A stretch of DNA of 64,000 nt from an uncultured Alphaproteobacteria bacterium (GCA_900696495.1 CAADGI010000005.1:62001-126000); one strand, 5' to 3'; counted from the stretch's first letter, positions 8,519-18,576 are shown. Translations and numbers: made by a program. The notes: generated by a model not told the origin, from the sequence alone.

Positions 8519-9394
8519 CTACGCCGCCATCGCTTTCACGACCGCTTCGCCGAGCGTGCCGGGGCTTTCGGACACCGCGAAACCGGCCGAACGCATCGCT
8601 TCCATCTTCGCCTTCGCCGTATCGTCGCCGCCCGAGATAATCGCGCCGGCATGGCCCATGCGCTTGCCGGGGGGAGCCGTCGCGCCCGCGATGAAACCCG
8701 CGATGGGTTTTTTCTTCTTGAGCTTTTTGTAGAACTCGCACGCCTCGATTTCCGCCGTGCCGCCGATTTCGCCGATCATCAGGATCGCCTGCGTCTCGTC
8801 GTCCGCGAGGAACAGCTCGAGACAGTCGATGAAGTTCGTGCCGTTGACGGGGTCGCCGCCGATGCCGATACATGTTGTTTGACCAAGGCCGACTTTGCCC
8901 GTCTGGTAAACCGCTTCATAAGTCAGCGTGCCTGAACGCGAAACGATGCCGACCTTGCCGCGCTTGTGGATGTGGCCGGGCATGATGCCGATCTTGCATT
9001 CGCCGGGCGTGATGATGCCGGGGCAGTTCGGCCCGATCAGGCGCGTCTTCGATCCCTGCAGCGCGCGCTTCACTTTCACCATGTCGAGAACCGGAATGCC
9101 CTCGGTAATGCAGACCGCGAGGTCGATGCCTGCATCGATGGCCTCTAAAATCGCATCCGCAGCAAATGGCGGCGGCACGTAAATCACCGATGCATTCGCG
9201 CCGGTTTTCTTTTTCGCCTCGGCCACCGTGTCGAACACGGGCAGGTTCAGATGCTTCTGACCGCCTTTGCCCGGCGTGACGCCGCCGACCATTTTCGTGC
9301 CGTAGGCAATCGCCTGTTCGCTGTGGAACGTGCCTTGCGCCCCGGTGAAACCCTGGCAGATGACTTTGGTGTTTTTATCGACGAGTACGGCCAT
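8519..9394 (-). CDS. sucD: succinate-CoA ligase alpha subunit SucD
   Basis: The alpha subunit of succinyl-CoA synthetase, 291 residues, starting [25 protein letters not shown], the standard N terminus with the CoA-binding loop. Motifs: [66 protein letters not shown], and the active-site region [21 protein letters not shown] with the phospho-histidine. It forms a heterodimer with SucC in the TCA cycle. Unlike the usual sucCD arrangement it is not adjacent to sucC: a DUF2059 gene and an oppositely oriented lysozyme-like gene lie between them. The longer frame to 9466 is not used because it adds unrelated residues. Confidence 0.97.
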   Translation of the reverse strand: MAVLVDKNTKVICQGFTGAQGTFHSEQAIAYGTKMVGGVTPGKGGQKHLNLPVFDTVAEAKKKTGANASVIYVPPPFAADAILEAIDAGIDLAVCITEGIPVLDMVKVKRALQGSKTRLIGPNCPGIITPGECKIGIMPGHIHKRGKVGIVSRSGTLTYEAVYQTGKVGLGQTTCIGIGGDPVNGTNFIDCLELFLADDETQAILMIGEIGGTAEIEACEFYKKLKKKKPIAGFIAGATAPPGKRMGHAGAIISGGDDTAKAKMEAMRSAGFAVSESPGTLGEAVVKAMAA

Positions 9395-9410
9395 TTCTGA
9401 ATCCTTTGAA

Positions 9411-9848
9411 TTAAGGTGTTGGAGTTGTCGGTTGCTGCGCCTTGGCTTTTTGCACGGCCTCGGCAACTTTTTGCTGGACGAAGGGCATGACGTCGCTCAT
9501 GTAGGCGGGCATTTTCTTCATGATCGATATGCCTTCGGGGCTGCCGTAAAATTCAGCAAGCTTGAGCAGCTCCTCTTCGGTGAAATGCTTGGTCATTTTC
9601 TCGACCATCAGATTTTCCATTTCGCCATGATCGAACATCCCGCGAATCTGTTCGACATGCCCGGCCGTCAGGCCGAGCTGCGGATTTTGCGCCATGGCAT
9701 CGACCATCTCGTTCATCATCTTCGGAACGTCGGCCACTTTCACATAGGCCTTGGCGGCGGCCAGGCGACCCTCCGGCGTATCCGCGGAAGCGGGCGCGGC
9801 CATCATCACGAGGGCGGCAAAAATCACGAGGAAACGGGTGGCTGTCAT
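9411..9848 (-). CDS. secreted DUF2059-family protein
   Basis: A 145-residue exported helical protein. The start [22 protein letters not shown] gives a clean signal peptide. The mature part holds the DUF2059 pattern: a run of helices with [53 protein letters not shown], then a segment ending [14 protein letters not shown]. This family is common in proteobacterial periplasms, and its role is not established. It lies 16 bases upstream of sucD on the same strand and probably leads that transcript, since the upstream neighbour (10021) is divergent. Confidence 0.82.
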   Translation of the reverse strand: MTATRFLVIFAALVMMAAPASADTPEGRLAAAKAYVKVADVPKMMNEMVDAMAQNPQLGLTAGHVEQIRGMFDHGEMENLMVEKMTKHFTEEELLKLAEFYGSPEGISIMKKMPAYMSDVMPFVQQKVAEAVQKAKAQQPTTPTP

Positions 9849-9965
9849 GGTCGGGCTCCGGGCTCTGAATACCATTCTGGTTATAGACCCTTCCCCCGCA
9901 AAATCAACTGCGGAAAGCCTTGTTTCCACGCTCTTTTCCGCATGTTTCAGGGCGTCATCCAATAT

Positions 9966-9994
9966 TTGACATAATGATTAGATTTTTGTATATT
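9966..9994 (+). promoter_or_regulatory. sigma70-type promoter of the lysozyme-like gene
   Basis: A perfect -35 hexamer TTGACA (9966-9971), a 17-base spacer and TATATT (9989-9994) as -10, 27 bases before the start codon. This is an unusually good consensus match for this window. The -10 overlaps the TTAA-N7-TTAA site at 9993. Confidence 0.65.
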
Positions 9995-10007
9995 AACTCA
10001 TTCTTAA
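9993..10007 (+). promoter_or_regulatory. perfect CtrA-type box overlapping the -10 region
   Basis: TTAA CTCATTC TTAA, an exact match to the alphaproteobacterial CtrA consensus TTAA-N7-TTAA. It covers the end of the -10 and the start of the leader of the gene at 10021. Placement over the start site rather than the -35 would fit repression rather than activation (inference). Chance occurrence in AT-rich DNA is possible. Confidence 0.5.
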
Positions 10008-10020
10008 AGGAAGGACGGAA

Positions 10021-11523
10021 ATGGCCAGAAGCCACAAAGCAAACCGCTACGTCGAGGCGACAACGAATACAAGCCGGAGGTCAGGCACTTTTAACGCCCT
10101 GATGGCCGGCGCCGCGATGTGGGGCCTTTTTTACATCGCGAGCCCCGCCAATGAAAAGCCGGAAGATAAAACGGCCAAACCCAACCCCGTCCAGTCAGCT
10201 TTCGCCAAAATTCCCTCCCTGGCTCCTCCAGCCGTGCCTGTTGGAGTGCCGTGGGATACGCAGGGCGTTATTCCTTTCAAAGATGCAGAAATAAAGGCAG
10301 AAGACAAAAAAATTTCTGATGCCGACGGCGTGATCTGGGAAGATGAAAATGGCAGGGCTGTTAAACCGTCCATTAAAGGCCTGTCCGTAGCGAAAAAGAA
10401 AGACGAAGATCCTGTCGCAGACTCCCGCGCCGCCGCAGCGGCTGAACTCAATCAATTAAAGCAAACGGCGAAAGCGCAGCCGGCGCCTGCAGTTAAACAA
10501 CCCATAGCCCAACTCCAAACGGAGCGTATCGTTTCTGATAAAATAGTGGTCGCGGCAACAGAGCCTGTAATAACAAAATCCTTAAAACCACATCAGGCGC
10601 AAAAAAACATCACTGCACCTGCGGCGCGCGTTACACCTGTTTCTTACGGCGCATTGCCTAAACTGGCTGAGGTATTTAAGGACGGCTCCCGGCTCTATAC
10701 GGTGGGTCCGCGAAAAGTGGTTTTAAAACGGGAAGTCGCAGAAGCTATTCATGAAATCACCGCGCTCTTTCATAAATTTAAAAAAGGTGCAAAGTTACCG
10801 CCCGAGTTATTGATTGCCACCTGCGCAAGAGAAGGCAATTGCGATCCAAAAGCCATTAATGAGAACACCAAGGCCTGCGGTTTGTTCCAGTTTATGCCTG
10901 ATCTGACACTGCCACGCGTGGCGTATAATTATGGTCCTGTCTATGGATACCCGCAGACCAGAGACCTTGTGACGCAATCTGTCCGTAACGCCGAAGACGT
11001 CAAACGCCGCGGCGCAAAACCCATCTACGACTATCATGTAAAAAATTATGCCGCAAAAAAAGAACTTGAAAAACTATGCCTCAATCCACGTTTCAATGCC
11101 GCCATGTTTATTGCAGACAAGCATTATGAAGTTAAACATTATGAAGCATGGCTTAAAGGCAAAGAGCCTGTGGGACGAGATGCGGTTATGGGTGAAGTCG
11201 TGATCTTGAACAATCTCGGAATAAATTACACCAAGCCGTTTGCAGAACGCGCATGGCAGGACAAAGCTAACGGCACTGTCACATCGGCGCGCGGATTTTT
11301 TAACGACCTCGACCCTGCAATTGCAGTGGGGAATTCCTCTTTGGTGAAGGAACCCGATATCTATATCACTCTTCCAAACGGAAAAAGGCACAAACATTCA
11401 ACCGGAAGAGAATTAAGCGTTCAGGAATCGTGGAATAAGATCATTAGCGAATATGGCGGGTGGGGATCGGCGCGCCAAGCCCCTGCATCACCACAGCAAC
11501 TTGCAGCGTCACGCGAACTTTAA
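10021..11523 (+). CDS. membrane-anchored lysozyme-fold (SLT-like) protein
   Basis: A 500-residue protein likely to act on peptidoglycan. A hydrophobic segment at residues 24-41 ([18 protein letters not shown]) anchors a long low-complexity linker rich in Lys, Ala and Pro (about 45-215). The catalytic region begins near residue 265: [18 protein letters not shown], then [16 protein letters not shown]. This fits the lytic-transglycosylase pattern, with Glu271 as the presumed general acid and the GLFQFMP block after it. About 200 residues follow without a clear family. The RBS AAAGGAAGG is strong. Its base composition is visibly more AT-rich than its neighbours and it splits sucC from sucD, suggesting later insertion. 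Its 3' end overlaps the sucC 3' end by four bases. Confidence 0.75.
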   Translation: MARSHKANRYVEATTNTSRRSGTFNALMAGAAMWGLFYIASPANEKPEDKTAKPNPVQSAFAKIPSLAPPAVPVGVPWDTQGVIPFKDAEIKAEDKKISDADGVIWEDENGRAVKPSIKGLSVAKKKDEDPVADSRAAAAAELNQLKQTAKAQPAPAVKQPIAQLQTERIVSDKIVVAATEPVITKSLKPHQAQKNITAPAARVTPVSYGALPKLAEVFKDGSRLYTVGPRKVVLKREVAEAIHEITALFHKFKKGAKLPPELLIATCAREGNCDPKAINENTKACGLFQFMPDLTLPRVAYNYGPVYGYPQTRDLVTQSVRNAEDVKRRGAKPIYDYHVKNYAAKKELEKLCLNPRFNAAMFIADKHYEVKHYEAWLKGKEPVGRDAVMGEVVILNNLGINYTKPFAERAWQDKANGTVTSARGFFNDLDPAIAVGNSSLVKEPDIYITLPNGKRHKHSTGRELSVQESWNKIISEYGGWGSARQAPASPQQLAASREL

Positions 11524-12725
11524 GCCGCCTTCTGCGCTTTCTTCGTCGCTTCCACGACTTTTTTCGCCGCGTCTTCCAAGTCGTTCGCCGGGATGATGTC
11601 GAGGCCCGACTTGGAGAGAATCTCCTTGCCCTTCTCGACATTGGTGCCCTCTAAACGCACGACCAGCGGCACCGAGAGCTTCACCTCTTTCGCGGCGGCG
11701 ATGATGCCTTCCGCGATGATATCGCACTTCATGATGCCGCCGAAGATATTGACGAGCACGCCCTTCACGTTCTTATCGGCGAGGATGATCTTGAATGCCG
11801 CCGTGACTTTTTCCTTGTTCGCGCCGCCGCCGACGTCCAAAAAGTTCGCGGGCTGGCCGCCATAAAGCTTGATGATGTCCATCGTCGCCATCGCGAGACC
11901 GGCGCCGTTGACCATGCAGCCGATATTGCCCTCGAGCGCGACATAGGAAAGTTCATGTTTATGCGCTTCCAGCTCTTTCTCGTCTTCTTCCGATTCATCG
12001 CGCAAGGCCGCGATTTCCGGGTGGCGGAACATGGCGTTGTCGTCGAAATTCATCTTAGCATCCAGCGCCATGACTTCTTCTTTATCCGTGACGATCAGCG
12101 GGTTGATCTCGACGATGGAAGCGTCGAGCTCGATGAACGCCTTGTACAGCGCGGCGAAAAATTTCTGGCCGCTCTTGTTCGCATTGCCCTCTAAGCCCAG
12201 ACCAAACGCCAGCGTGCGGGCATGGTGACCCTGAAAACCCGCGACCGGGTCGATCGCGACGCGGTGGATTTTTTCAGGCGTCTTGTGCGCGACCTCTTCG
12301 ATGTCCATGCCGCCCTCGGTCGAAACCATGAAGGTAACGCGGCTGGTGGCGCGGTCGAGAACGACCGAACAGTAATATTCCTTTTTGATGTCGACGCCGT
12401 CAGTGACATAGAGGCGCTGGACTTCCTTGCCTTCAGGACCCGTCTGTTTGGTAACCAGGACCTGGTTCATCATCGCCTCGGCGGCGGCCTTCACCTCGTC
12501 CGCGCTCTTGCACAGGCGCACCCCGCCTTTACCTGTTGGATTATTCTTGAATTTGCCCGCGCCCCTGCCCCCGGCATGGATCTGGGCTTTCACCACATAT
12601 AAAGGTCCGGGAAGCTGGCCGGCGGCCTTAACGGCCTCGGCAACGCTCATGGCCGGGATGCCCTTCGGGACGGCAACCCCGTATTTCGTCAGCAGATCCT
12701 TGGCCTGGTATTCATGGATATTCAT
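11520..12725 (-). CDS. sucC: succinate-CoA ligase beta subunit SucC
   Basis: The nucleotide-binding beta subunit of succinyl-CoA synthetase, 401 residues. It starts [22 protein letters not shown], followed by the ATP-grasp lid [19 protein letters not shown], then [26 protein letters not shown], and the C-terminal ligase part [21 protein letters not shown] ... [16 protein letters not shown]. With SucD it makes succinate and ATP or GTP from succinyl-CoA in the cytoplasm. Because the gene downstream is convergent and overlapping, sucC cannot share a simple transcript with sucD, so the two subunits need separate promoters, which is unusual. Confidence 0.97.
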   Translation of the reverse strand: MNIHEYQAKDLLTKYGVAVPKGIPAMSVAEAVKAAGQLPGPLYVVKAQIHAGGRGAGKFKNNPTGKGGVRLCKSADEVKAAAEAMMNQVLVTKQTGPEGKEVQRLYVTDGVDIKKEYYCSVVLDRATSRVTFMVSTEGGMDIEEVAHKTPEKIHRVAIDPVAGFQGHHARTLAFGLGLEGNANKSGQKFFAALYKAFIELDASIVEINPLIVTDKEEVMALDAKMNFDDNAMFRHPEIAALRDESEEDEKELEAHKHELSYVALEGNIGCMVNGAGLAMATMDIIKLYGGQPANFLDVGGGANKEKVTAAFKIILADKNVKGVLVNIFGGIMKCDIIAEGIIAAAKEVKLSVPLVVRLEGTNVEKGKEILSKSGLDIIPANDLEDAAKKVVEATKKAQKAA

Positions 12726-12820
12726 GGAAAAACCCGTCTTTTATATGGTTAATTTCCTTGGTTTTAGCACCCCCAGCCCCGTTTGCAACCAATAAACACG
12801 GCCTTTTATCAATAAATCCA

Positions 12821-12838
12821 GATACATAAAATTTTATG
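12821..12838. repeat. 18-bp element with a perfect 14-bp palindrome, copy 1
   Basis: GATA followed by CATAAAATTTTATG, a perfect palindrome at 12825-12838. An identical 18-base element lies at 20287-20304. This copy sits between sucC and the FecR-domain gene, about 120 bases before the latter's start. It could be a transcription-factor operator. Confidence 0.5.
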
Positions 12839-12955
12839 GAATTATTACCCGTCTTTAAGGTTTTTTCCATATTATCAAATGATGGGTAAATTGCGCTTCC
12901 GGCGTGGATTCTGCCTGTGGGGTAATAAAACGGGGTTTAAAAGGGGTTTTAAATT

Positions 12956-15448
12956 ATGGCTTACAAAGATTTCGACAATCTGTCACTCGATGGCGCCGCG
13001 CAAAATTCACAGACGGTTTTAAACGGCGACGCGGACAGGGTGGAACTCCCCGATGCATCCTTCGTGCGCGATGCCGATTTCACACGCGATGGTATGGACC
13101 TCGTGCTGAACGGCCCCGAAGGCGAACTCATCATCAAGGATTATTTCGCAGATGAATCGCAGCCGAACCTCGTCGCCCCCGACGGCTCGACGCTGACCCC
13201 CGAGCTTGTGAATTCCTTCACCAAAAGCTCCGCGCAATATGCCGCGAACGACACGCAAACGGATGAAAGCCCCGTCGGCGCCGTGCAGGAAGTGACCGGT
13301 GCCGCCACCGTCACACATCTCGACGGCACCACTGAAACGATTGTCAACGGCACGCCTATTTATCAGGGCGACATCATCGAAACCGACGCAGCTGGCGCGG
13401 TGAACATCAAGTTCGTCGATGAAACCAGCTTCGCCGTGTCGGAAGATGCACGTCTTGCAATCGACGAATATGTTTACGACGCAGGCACACAATCCGGCGA
13501 GACGAATTTCTCCGTGCTGAAAGGCATGTTCGTGTTCACCTCGGGCCTGATCGGCCGCGACGATCCCGATGACGTTCACATCGAAACGCCGGTCGGTTCT
13601 ATCGGTATCCGCGGAACCATCATCGCCGGTAACGTCAACAGCGGCGAAATCACCGTCGTCGAGGGCGCGATCGTCCTCACCGACCCGCACGGCCATGAAG
13701 TGACGCTCGCCACCCAGTTCGAAACCGCGCGTTTCGGCGGCAGCGAAGGCATCGAACATCTGGGCCAGCTCTCGGCAAAAGACGTCGCGCAGAAATTCTT
13801 CATCGTCAGCAAGGTTTCGCCGACGCTGTTCTCGTCTATTAATGACGCAGCGTCCGAGCAACCCAACGATGACGCGGCCCAGCCTGTCACAGAACCGGAA
13901 ACGCAAGACGCGCCCGCCGATGAAACGGCGCCGGCGGATGCAACGCCCGTTCAGAATGAAGGCAGCAACACGGCGACCGATATCCCAGCAACGCAAACCG
14001 CCGCCATGCCGCCCGTGCCGCCGCTGGTTTCGACACAAACCGTTTCAGGCCTCGCGCCGTCTTCGGCCAATGTGCTCGGCAATACCGTCATGACGACAAT
14101 GGCGCATGATACGACTGCCGCACACAGCACGAACATTGTGACCACGCAAATGGTGGCCAACACGACCGCGGCGGCAGGCACGGCGCCGAATACACTGCCT
14201 CCGCCTCCCCCGGCCAACGATCCGCCCGCGAACCAGGCCGGTTCCGGCGGCGGCGCGACGAACAACGTCCCGCACTTTGTCGGGGAAGCGCCCGCCGAAT
14301 TCTTCAAGAGTTCCGAGGGCATGATATGGCGCTATAATTTCGACAAGGAATTCCGCGATGACGGCGGCCATTCCGGCATGACCTATGAACTCAGCGCGGC
14401 TACAATCGCAGCATTGAATGCATGGAACGGCAACATTATCAACGGCGGCAGCAGCTGGAATTTCAATCCCGTCAACGGCGAACTGGTGATCAATTTCAGT
14501 GTCTCCTCGCCGACAACGCCCGGCACATCGAGCAGCCTGGCGATCAGCGTTCAGGCAATTGACAGCCAGGGCGCAGCCAGCGGCTATCAGAATTATAATT
14601 TCACCGCCTACAACGCCGTCCTGACGGACCTGCCGACAGCGCATAACGCCAGTAATGCCGTCATATCGGAACCCGGCAGCATCGGCGCGTCACAGATAAC
14701 CGGGGGCAATAACATAGTCTTCCTCGGCGTTGACCCCGATGTAATTACTATCGATACGGCCACAGGTTTAAACAATATGGTCAATCTGGGTGGCGGCAAC
14801 AATACTTTTACGGTAATGGCGCCTGCGACCGGCAACACCGCGGTTGGTGGCGACAACAATGACAAATTCGTGCTGCACAACGCTGCGGTCAAGGCCTACG
14901 GCATGGATGGCGACGACAGTTTCCACCTGAATCTCAGCAGCGGCACCGTCGGCGTGGACCTGACAACGGCAGGTACGAATACGGTGATTGACGGCGGCCA
15001 CAGCAATTTCCGCGCAGCGGTCGGTCTCGGTCTGAATCATCTGCAGGGCGAAGCGGGCGGACGCGGCGATTCTCTTGTTCTGGAAGGCGCAGGCACGCTT
15101 GATTTCGGCGCAATCGACGCCGGCAACAAAATCACCAGCATCGAACGAATCGATATGGTGGCCTCGACATCGGCGCAGACGGTTATCCTGAATTATAACG
15201 ATATCCTGCGGATTACTGATGATAAGAACGCGCTGGTCATCAATGTCGGCATCAACGACACACTCAACCTCAACGGCATGACAGGAATGACCAAGTTGAT
15301 CCCGGAAGACATCTCGATCAACGACGCCGCCAACGGCGATGCCACAAGCAACAGAGCCTATGACGTCTTCACCGACGGCACTGTTACGCTGTTCATCAGC
15401 AACACCGGCGGCACCGTCAATATGGACGGCAGCACAGTCGCGATTTAA
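12956..15448 (+). CDS. large FecR-domain surface or secreted protein
   Basis: An 830-residue, Asp/Gly/Asn-rich protein with no N-terminal signal peptide. Residues 1-100 form a short strand-rich region (VRDADFTRDGMDLVLNGPEG). A FecR-like domain spans about 133-225 (GTPIYQGDIIETDAAGAVNI ... VETPVG-like IETPVGSIGIRGT). A Thr/Ala/Pro-rich linker runs to about 440, then a cadherin/dystroglycan-like strand domain (YNFDKEFRDDGG ... AISVQAIDSQGAASGYQNYNF). A region with degenerate calcium-repeat character follows (VNLGGGNNTF, VGGDNNDKF, YGMDGDDSF). This layout with a signal-less N terminus fits type I secretion (inference). No secretion genes are adjacent. A strong terminator follows at once, so it is probably monocistronic. 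Confidence 0.8.
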   Translation: MAYKDFDNLSLDGAAQNSQTVLNGDADRVELPDASFVRDADFTRDGMDLVLNGPEGELIIKDYFADESQPNLVAPDGSTLTPELVNSFTKSSAQYAANDTQTDESPVGAVQEVTGAATVTHLDGTTETIVNGTPIYQGDIIETDAAGAVNIKFVDETSFAVSEDARLAIDEYVYDAGTQSGETNFSVLKGMFVFTSGLIGRDDPDDVHIETPVGSIGIRGTIIAGNVNSGEITVVEGAIVLTDPHGHEVTLATQFETARFGGSEGIEHLGQLSAKDVAQKFFIVSKVSPTLFSSINDAASEQPNDDAAQPVTEPETQDAPADETAPADATPVQNEGSNTATDIPATQTAAMPPVPPLVSTQTVSGLAPSSANVLGNTVMTTMAHDTTAAHSTNIVTTQMVANTTAAAGTAPNTLPPPPPANDPPANQAGSGGGATNNVPHFVGEAPAEFFKSSEGMIWRYNFDKEFRDDGGHSGMTYELSAATIAALNAWNGNIINGGSSWNFNPVNGELVINFSVSSPTTPGTSSSLAISVQAIDSQGAASGYQNYNFTAYNAVLTDLPTAHNASNAVISEPGSIGASQITGGNNIVFLGVDPDVITIDTATGLNNMVNLGGGNNTFTVMAPATGNTAVGGDNNDKFVLHNAAVKAYGMDGDDSFHLNLSSGTVGVDLTTAGTNTVIDGGHSNFRAAVGLGLNHLQGEAGGRGDSLVLEGAGTLDFGAIDAGNKITSIERIDMVASTSAQTVILNYNDILRITDDKNALVINVGINDTLNLNGMTGMTKLIPEDISINDAANGDATSNRAYDVFTDGTVTLFISNTGGTVNMDGSTVAI

Positions 15449-15463
15449 ACTTTCTTTTGCCCT

Positions 15464-15496
15464 AAAAAAGGCCGCAGGACGCTGCGGTCTTTTTTA
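15464..15496. terminator. bidirectional Rho-independent terminator
   Basis: An A-run, the stem GGCCGCAG / CTGCGGTC around a 4-base GACG loop, then a T-run of six or more. It lies between the convergent FecR-domain gene and glpK and can end both transcripts. Confidence 0.88.
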
Positions 15497-16978
15497 TTGA
15501 AGCAGCATGCTGACCGATTTTTTCCAGTCTTCATACAGCGCCGCACGCTCTTCCGGCTTTAGGGCGGGCTCGTAACGCCTGTGCGCCTGCCAGCGGGCGG
15601 AAATATCGTCAAAGCTCCTGAATATCCCGGCCTGGAGCCCCGCCAGGCACGCCGCGCCCCAGGCCGTGGTTTCCGCTACTTTCGGGATTTCAACAGGCCG
15701 GGCCAGCATATCGGCGAGGAACTGGCAGACGAAACCGTTCGCCACCAGCCCGCCGTCAGCCCGCAGCACGCCGACCTTCGCGCCGGAATCTTTTTCCATC
15801 GCGCTCATCAGGTCGAGCGTTTGATAACCCTGTGCCTCCAGCGCCGCGCGCACGATGTGAGCGATATGACTGTCCCGCGTCAGGCCGGAAATCGTCGCCC
15901 GCGCATTCGGATCCCAGTACGGCGCTCCAAGGCCTGTAAAAGCCGGAACAAAATAGACGCCGCCATTATCGGCAACGCTTTGCGCCATCTCTTCGCTCTC
16001 GGCGGCGTTTTTTAAAACCTGCAGCCCGTCGCGCAGCCATTGCACCGCCGCGCCGGCGACGAAAATCGAACCTTCGATGGCATAGGTGATTTTTCCGTTC
16101 ACACGGTAAGCCACCGTCGTCAGCAAACGGTTTTTCGATTGCCTGAATGCGCCGCCGATATTGATGAGCGCGAAACAACCCGTGCCATAAGTTGATTTCA
16201 CCATGCCTGGCTGGAAGCAGGCCTGCCCGATCAGCGCCGCCTGCTGGTCGCCCGCCATGCCGCCGATCGTGATTTCCTCACCCATGATATTCTCATCGGT
16301 GAAACCGAACGCATGCACATTGTCATACACGGCGGGCAATATCGATGCGGGGATGTTAAACAGCTTCAGCAAATCTTTATCCCAGTCCTGCGTCACGATA
16401 TTGAACAGCATCGTCCGCGAGGCGTTGGTTACATCCGTCGCATGCGCCTTGCCCCCGGTAAAATTCCACAACAGCCACGTATCCACCGTGCCGAACGCCA
16501 GATCGCCCTGCTCCGCCCGCGCCCGCGCGCCCGGAACATTATCCAGTATCCATGCGATCTTCGTCGCGGAAAAATAGGGATCCAGCAGCAGCCCGGTCTT
16601 CTTCGCGATTTTTCCTTCGTGCTTTTTATTCGCGGCGCAGAAATCCGCCGTCCTGCGATCCTGCCAGACGATGGCGTTGTAAACAGGCCTGCCGGTTTTG
16701 CGGTCCCAGACGATTGTCGTCTCCCGCTGGTTCGTGATGCCGATAGCGGCGATTTTCACACCCTGCCTCTTGGCTTCCTGCAACACGTCGCGGCAGGTCC
16801 ACAGCGTATCGTTCCAGATATCGTCAGGATCTTGCTCCACACAACCCTTCTGCGGGTAATGAAGCGTCAGTTCCTTCTGCTTGACCGCAAGCACTTCACC
16901 CGCAGGCGAAAATAAAATCGACCGCGAACTTGTCGTGCCCTGGTCAACGGCCAGCAGCGCGCCCGGATTTTTTTGCAT
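15494..16978 (-). CDS. glpK: glycerol kinase GlpK
   Basis: GlpK phosphorylates glycerol to glycerol 3-phosphate in the cytoplasm. FGGY-family motifs: LLAVDQGTTSSRSILFSP at the start, GITNQRETTIVWDRKTGRP, YNAIVWQDRRT, SATKIAWILDNVPGARARA, WLLWNFTGG, and MVKSTYGTGCFALIN. I start at 16978 (494 residues) because AAGGAG lies 9 bases upstream of that ATG; the ATG at 16987 is only one base from the same AAGGAG. It overlaps the 3' end of glpD by 35 bases and is translated after it. Together the two genes feed glycerol into glycolysis and lipid synthesis. No glpF or glpR is nearby. Confidence 0.97.
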   Translation of the reverse strand: MQKNPGALLAVDQGTTSSRSILFSPAGEVLAVKQKELTLHYPQKGCVEQDPDDIWNDTLWTCRDVLQEAKRQGVKIAAIGITNQRETTIVWDRKTGRPVYNAIVWQDRRTADFCAANKKHEGKIAKKTGLLLDPYFSATKIAWILDNVPGARARAEQGDLAFGTVDTWLLWNFTGGKAHATDVTNASRTMLFNIVTQDWDKDLLKLFNIPASILPAVYDNVHAFGFTDENIMGEEITIGGMAGDQQAALIGQACFQPGMVKSTYGTGCFALINIGGAFRQSKNRLLTTVAYRVNGKITYAIEGSIFVAGAAVQWLRDGLQVLKNAAESEEMAQSVADNGGVYFVPAFTGLGAPYWDPNARATISGLTRDSHIAHIVRAALEAQGYQTLDLMSAMEKDSGAKVGVLRADGGLVANGFVCQFLADMLARPVEIPKVAETTAWGAACLAGLQAGIFRSFDDISARWQAHRRYEPALKPEERAALYEDWKKSVSMLLQ

Positions 16979-18497
16979 CACGGCCATCTCCTTTTCTGAC
17001 TATGCTCGGCAAAGCGCGCTCGATATTTTTATATGTCTCTTCCTGGATATGCATGCCGAGCTTCGAGCGCCGCCATAAAATATCTTCCGGCGTGCGCGCC
17101 CATTCCATTTTGACGAGATAAACGATTTCCGCCTCATAAACATTATCGCCGAAATGACGGCCCAGATCTTCCGGCTTCGACGCGCCGTCCAGAAACCTGT
17201 CCATCGATGTGCCGTAGGAAAGCGCGTAACGCCGCACGAGATCGAGCGGCAGCCACGAATATTTTTTCACCTGCGCATCCACGAATTTTTCCAGGTCGCC
17301 CTCCGGGATATTGCCGCCGGGCAGCGGCTCGCCCGCCGTCCACGGCAATGTCGTATGACCCGACAATTCCAGCAGCCGCGTCACGGTTTTTTCCGCGAGC
17401 ATGCGGTACGTGGTCAGCTTGCCGCCGAAAATCGACAATAATGGTTTCGCGTGCCCCGCATGATGATGAATGCGGTAATCGCGCGTGACGTTCGTCGCGC
17501 TCTCGCCGCCGTCATCGAACAAGGGCCGCACGCCGCTATAGGTCCACAGCACCTCTTTTTTCTCGATCTGGTTTTTGAACGCGCGGTTGAACGCGCCGCA
17601 CAGATATTCGATCTCGGCGTCGGAAATCACCGCCTGCGACGGGTCGCCCGTGTAATCGGCTTCGGTCGTGCCGATCAGCGTATGGTATCGCTCATACGGA
17701 ATGACGAAGACGATACGCTTGTCCGGCTGCTGCAGGATATAGGCATGATCGCCCTCGTACGCTTTCGGAACGATGATGTGCGAGCCCTTCACCAGCCTGA
17801 TCGACGGCACCTCGGGCGCGGCAAGCCCCGAAGCCTCGAGCAGGCTGCGCACCCACGGCCCCGCCGCATTCACCACCATGCTAGAGGTCACCTCGCGCTC
17901 GGTATTGCTTTCAAGATCGCGCAGCGTCAGCGTCCAGCCCTGGTCGCCGGGCACAAGATTCATGCATGCCGTGCGCGTCAGAATTTCCGCGCCGTTCCGC
18001 GCCGCGTCGGCCGCATTCACCGCGACAAGCCGCGAGTCGTCCGCCCAGCAATCGGAATATCTGAAACCTTTCGTCAGGTGAATTTGCAGCGGCACGCCGT
18101 AGGGCGTCTTCGCCAGATTGACGCCGCGCGAACGTTTCAGTTTTCCGCGCCTGCCGCCAAGCCGGTCATAGAGAAAAAGCCCGAGCCCGATCAGCCAGCG
18201 CGGCCGCTGCGACGGGTCGTGCGGCAGAATGAATTCCATCGGGCGCACGAGATAAGGCGCGACCTTGAGCAGCACCGCGCGCTCCTTGAGCGACTCCCGC
18301 ACCAGTCCGAATTCGTAATGTTCGAGATACCGCAGGCCGCCGTGGATAAGCTTCGTGGAAGCCGAGGACGTTGCGCTAGCCAAGTCGCCCGCCTCGACCA
18401 GGAGGACCGACAACCCGCGCCCCGCCGCGTCACGCGCTATGCCCGTGCCGTTAATTCCGCCGCCGATAATGCAAAGATCGTAATCGGGAAGGGTCAT
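16944..18497 (-). CDS. glpD: glycerol-3-phosphate dehydrogenase GlpD
   Basis: An FAD-dependent aerobic glycerol-3-phosphate dehydrogenase, 517 residues, membrane-associated, passing electrons to quinone. Motifs: the dinucleotide fold DLCIIGGGINGTGIARDAAGRG, the family signature SASTKLIHGGLRYLEHYEFGLV, SRLVAVNAADAARNGA, VVNAAGPWV, LIGTTEADYTGDP, and FGGKLTTYRMLAEKTV. The C-terminal alpha-helical domain is complete. It is first in the glpD-glpK pair and divergent from the Tat-exported gene at 18630. Confidence 0.97.
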   Translation of the reverse strand: MTLPDYDLCIIGGGINGTGIARDAAGRGLSVLLVEAGDLASATSSASTKLIHGGLRYLEHYEFGLVRESLKERAVLLKVAPYLVRPMEFILPHDPSQRPRWLIGLGLFLYDRLGGRRGKLKRSRGVNLAKTPYGVPLQIHLTKGFRYSDCWADDSRLVAVNAADAARNGAEILTRTACMNLVPGDQGWTLTLRDLESNTEREVTSSMVVNAAGPWVRSLLEASGLAAPEVPSIRLVKGSHIIVPKAYEGDHAYILQQPDKRIVFVIPYERYHTLIGTTEADYTGDPSQAVISDAEIEYLCGAFNRAFKNQIEKKEVLWTYSGVRPLFDDGGESATNVTRDYRIHHHAGHAKPLLSIFGGKLTTYRMLAEKTVTRLLELSGHTTLPWTAGEPLPGGNIPEGDLEKFVDAQVKKYSWLPLDLVRRYALSYGTSMDRFLDGASKPEDLGRHFGDNVYEAEIVYLVKMEWARTPEDILWRRSKLGMHIQEETYKNIERALPSIVRKGDGRDAKKSGRAAGR

Positions 18498-18576
18498 ATC
18501 CCCTTTAAAATACAGGAATATGGCATGGAAAAAAACCCGCCAATATTAACGATTTGGCTCTTTCAGCCTGATTTTA

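Noticed and set aside
12937-12952. TTAA-N8-TTAA before the FecR-domain gene
   Set aside because: The spacer is eight bases and not seven, so it does not meet the CtrA consensus.
13019-14038. 339-codon minus-strand frame
   Set aside because: Antisense to the FecR-domain gene, Arg/Cys-rich, no ribosome site; a shadow.
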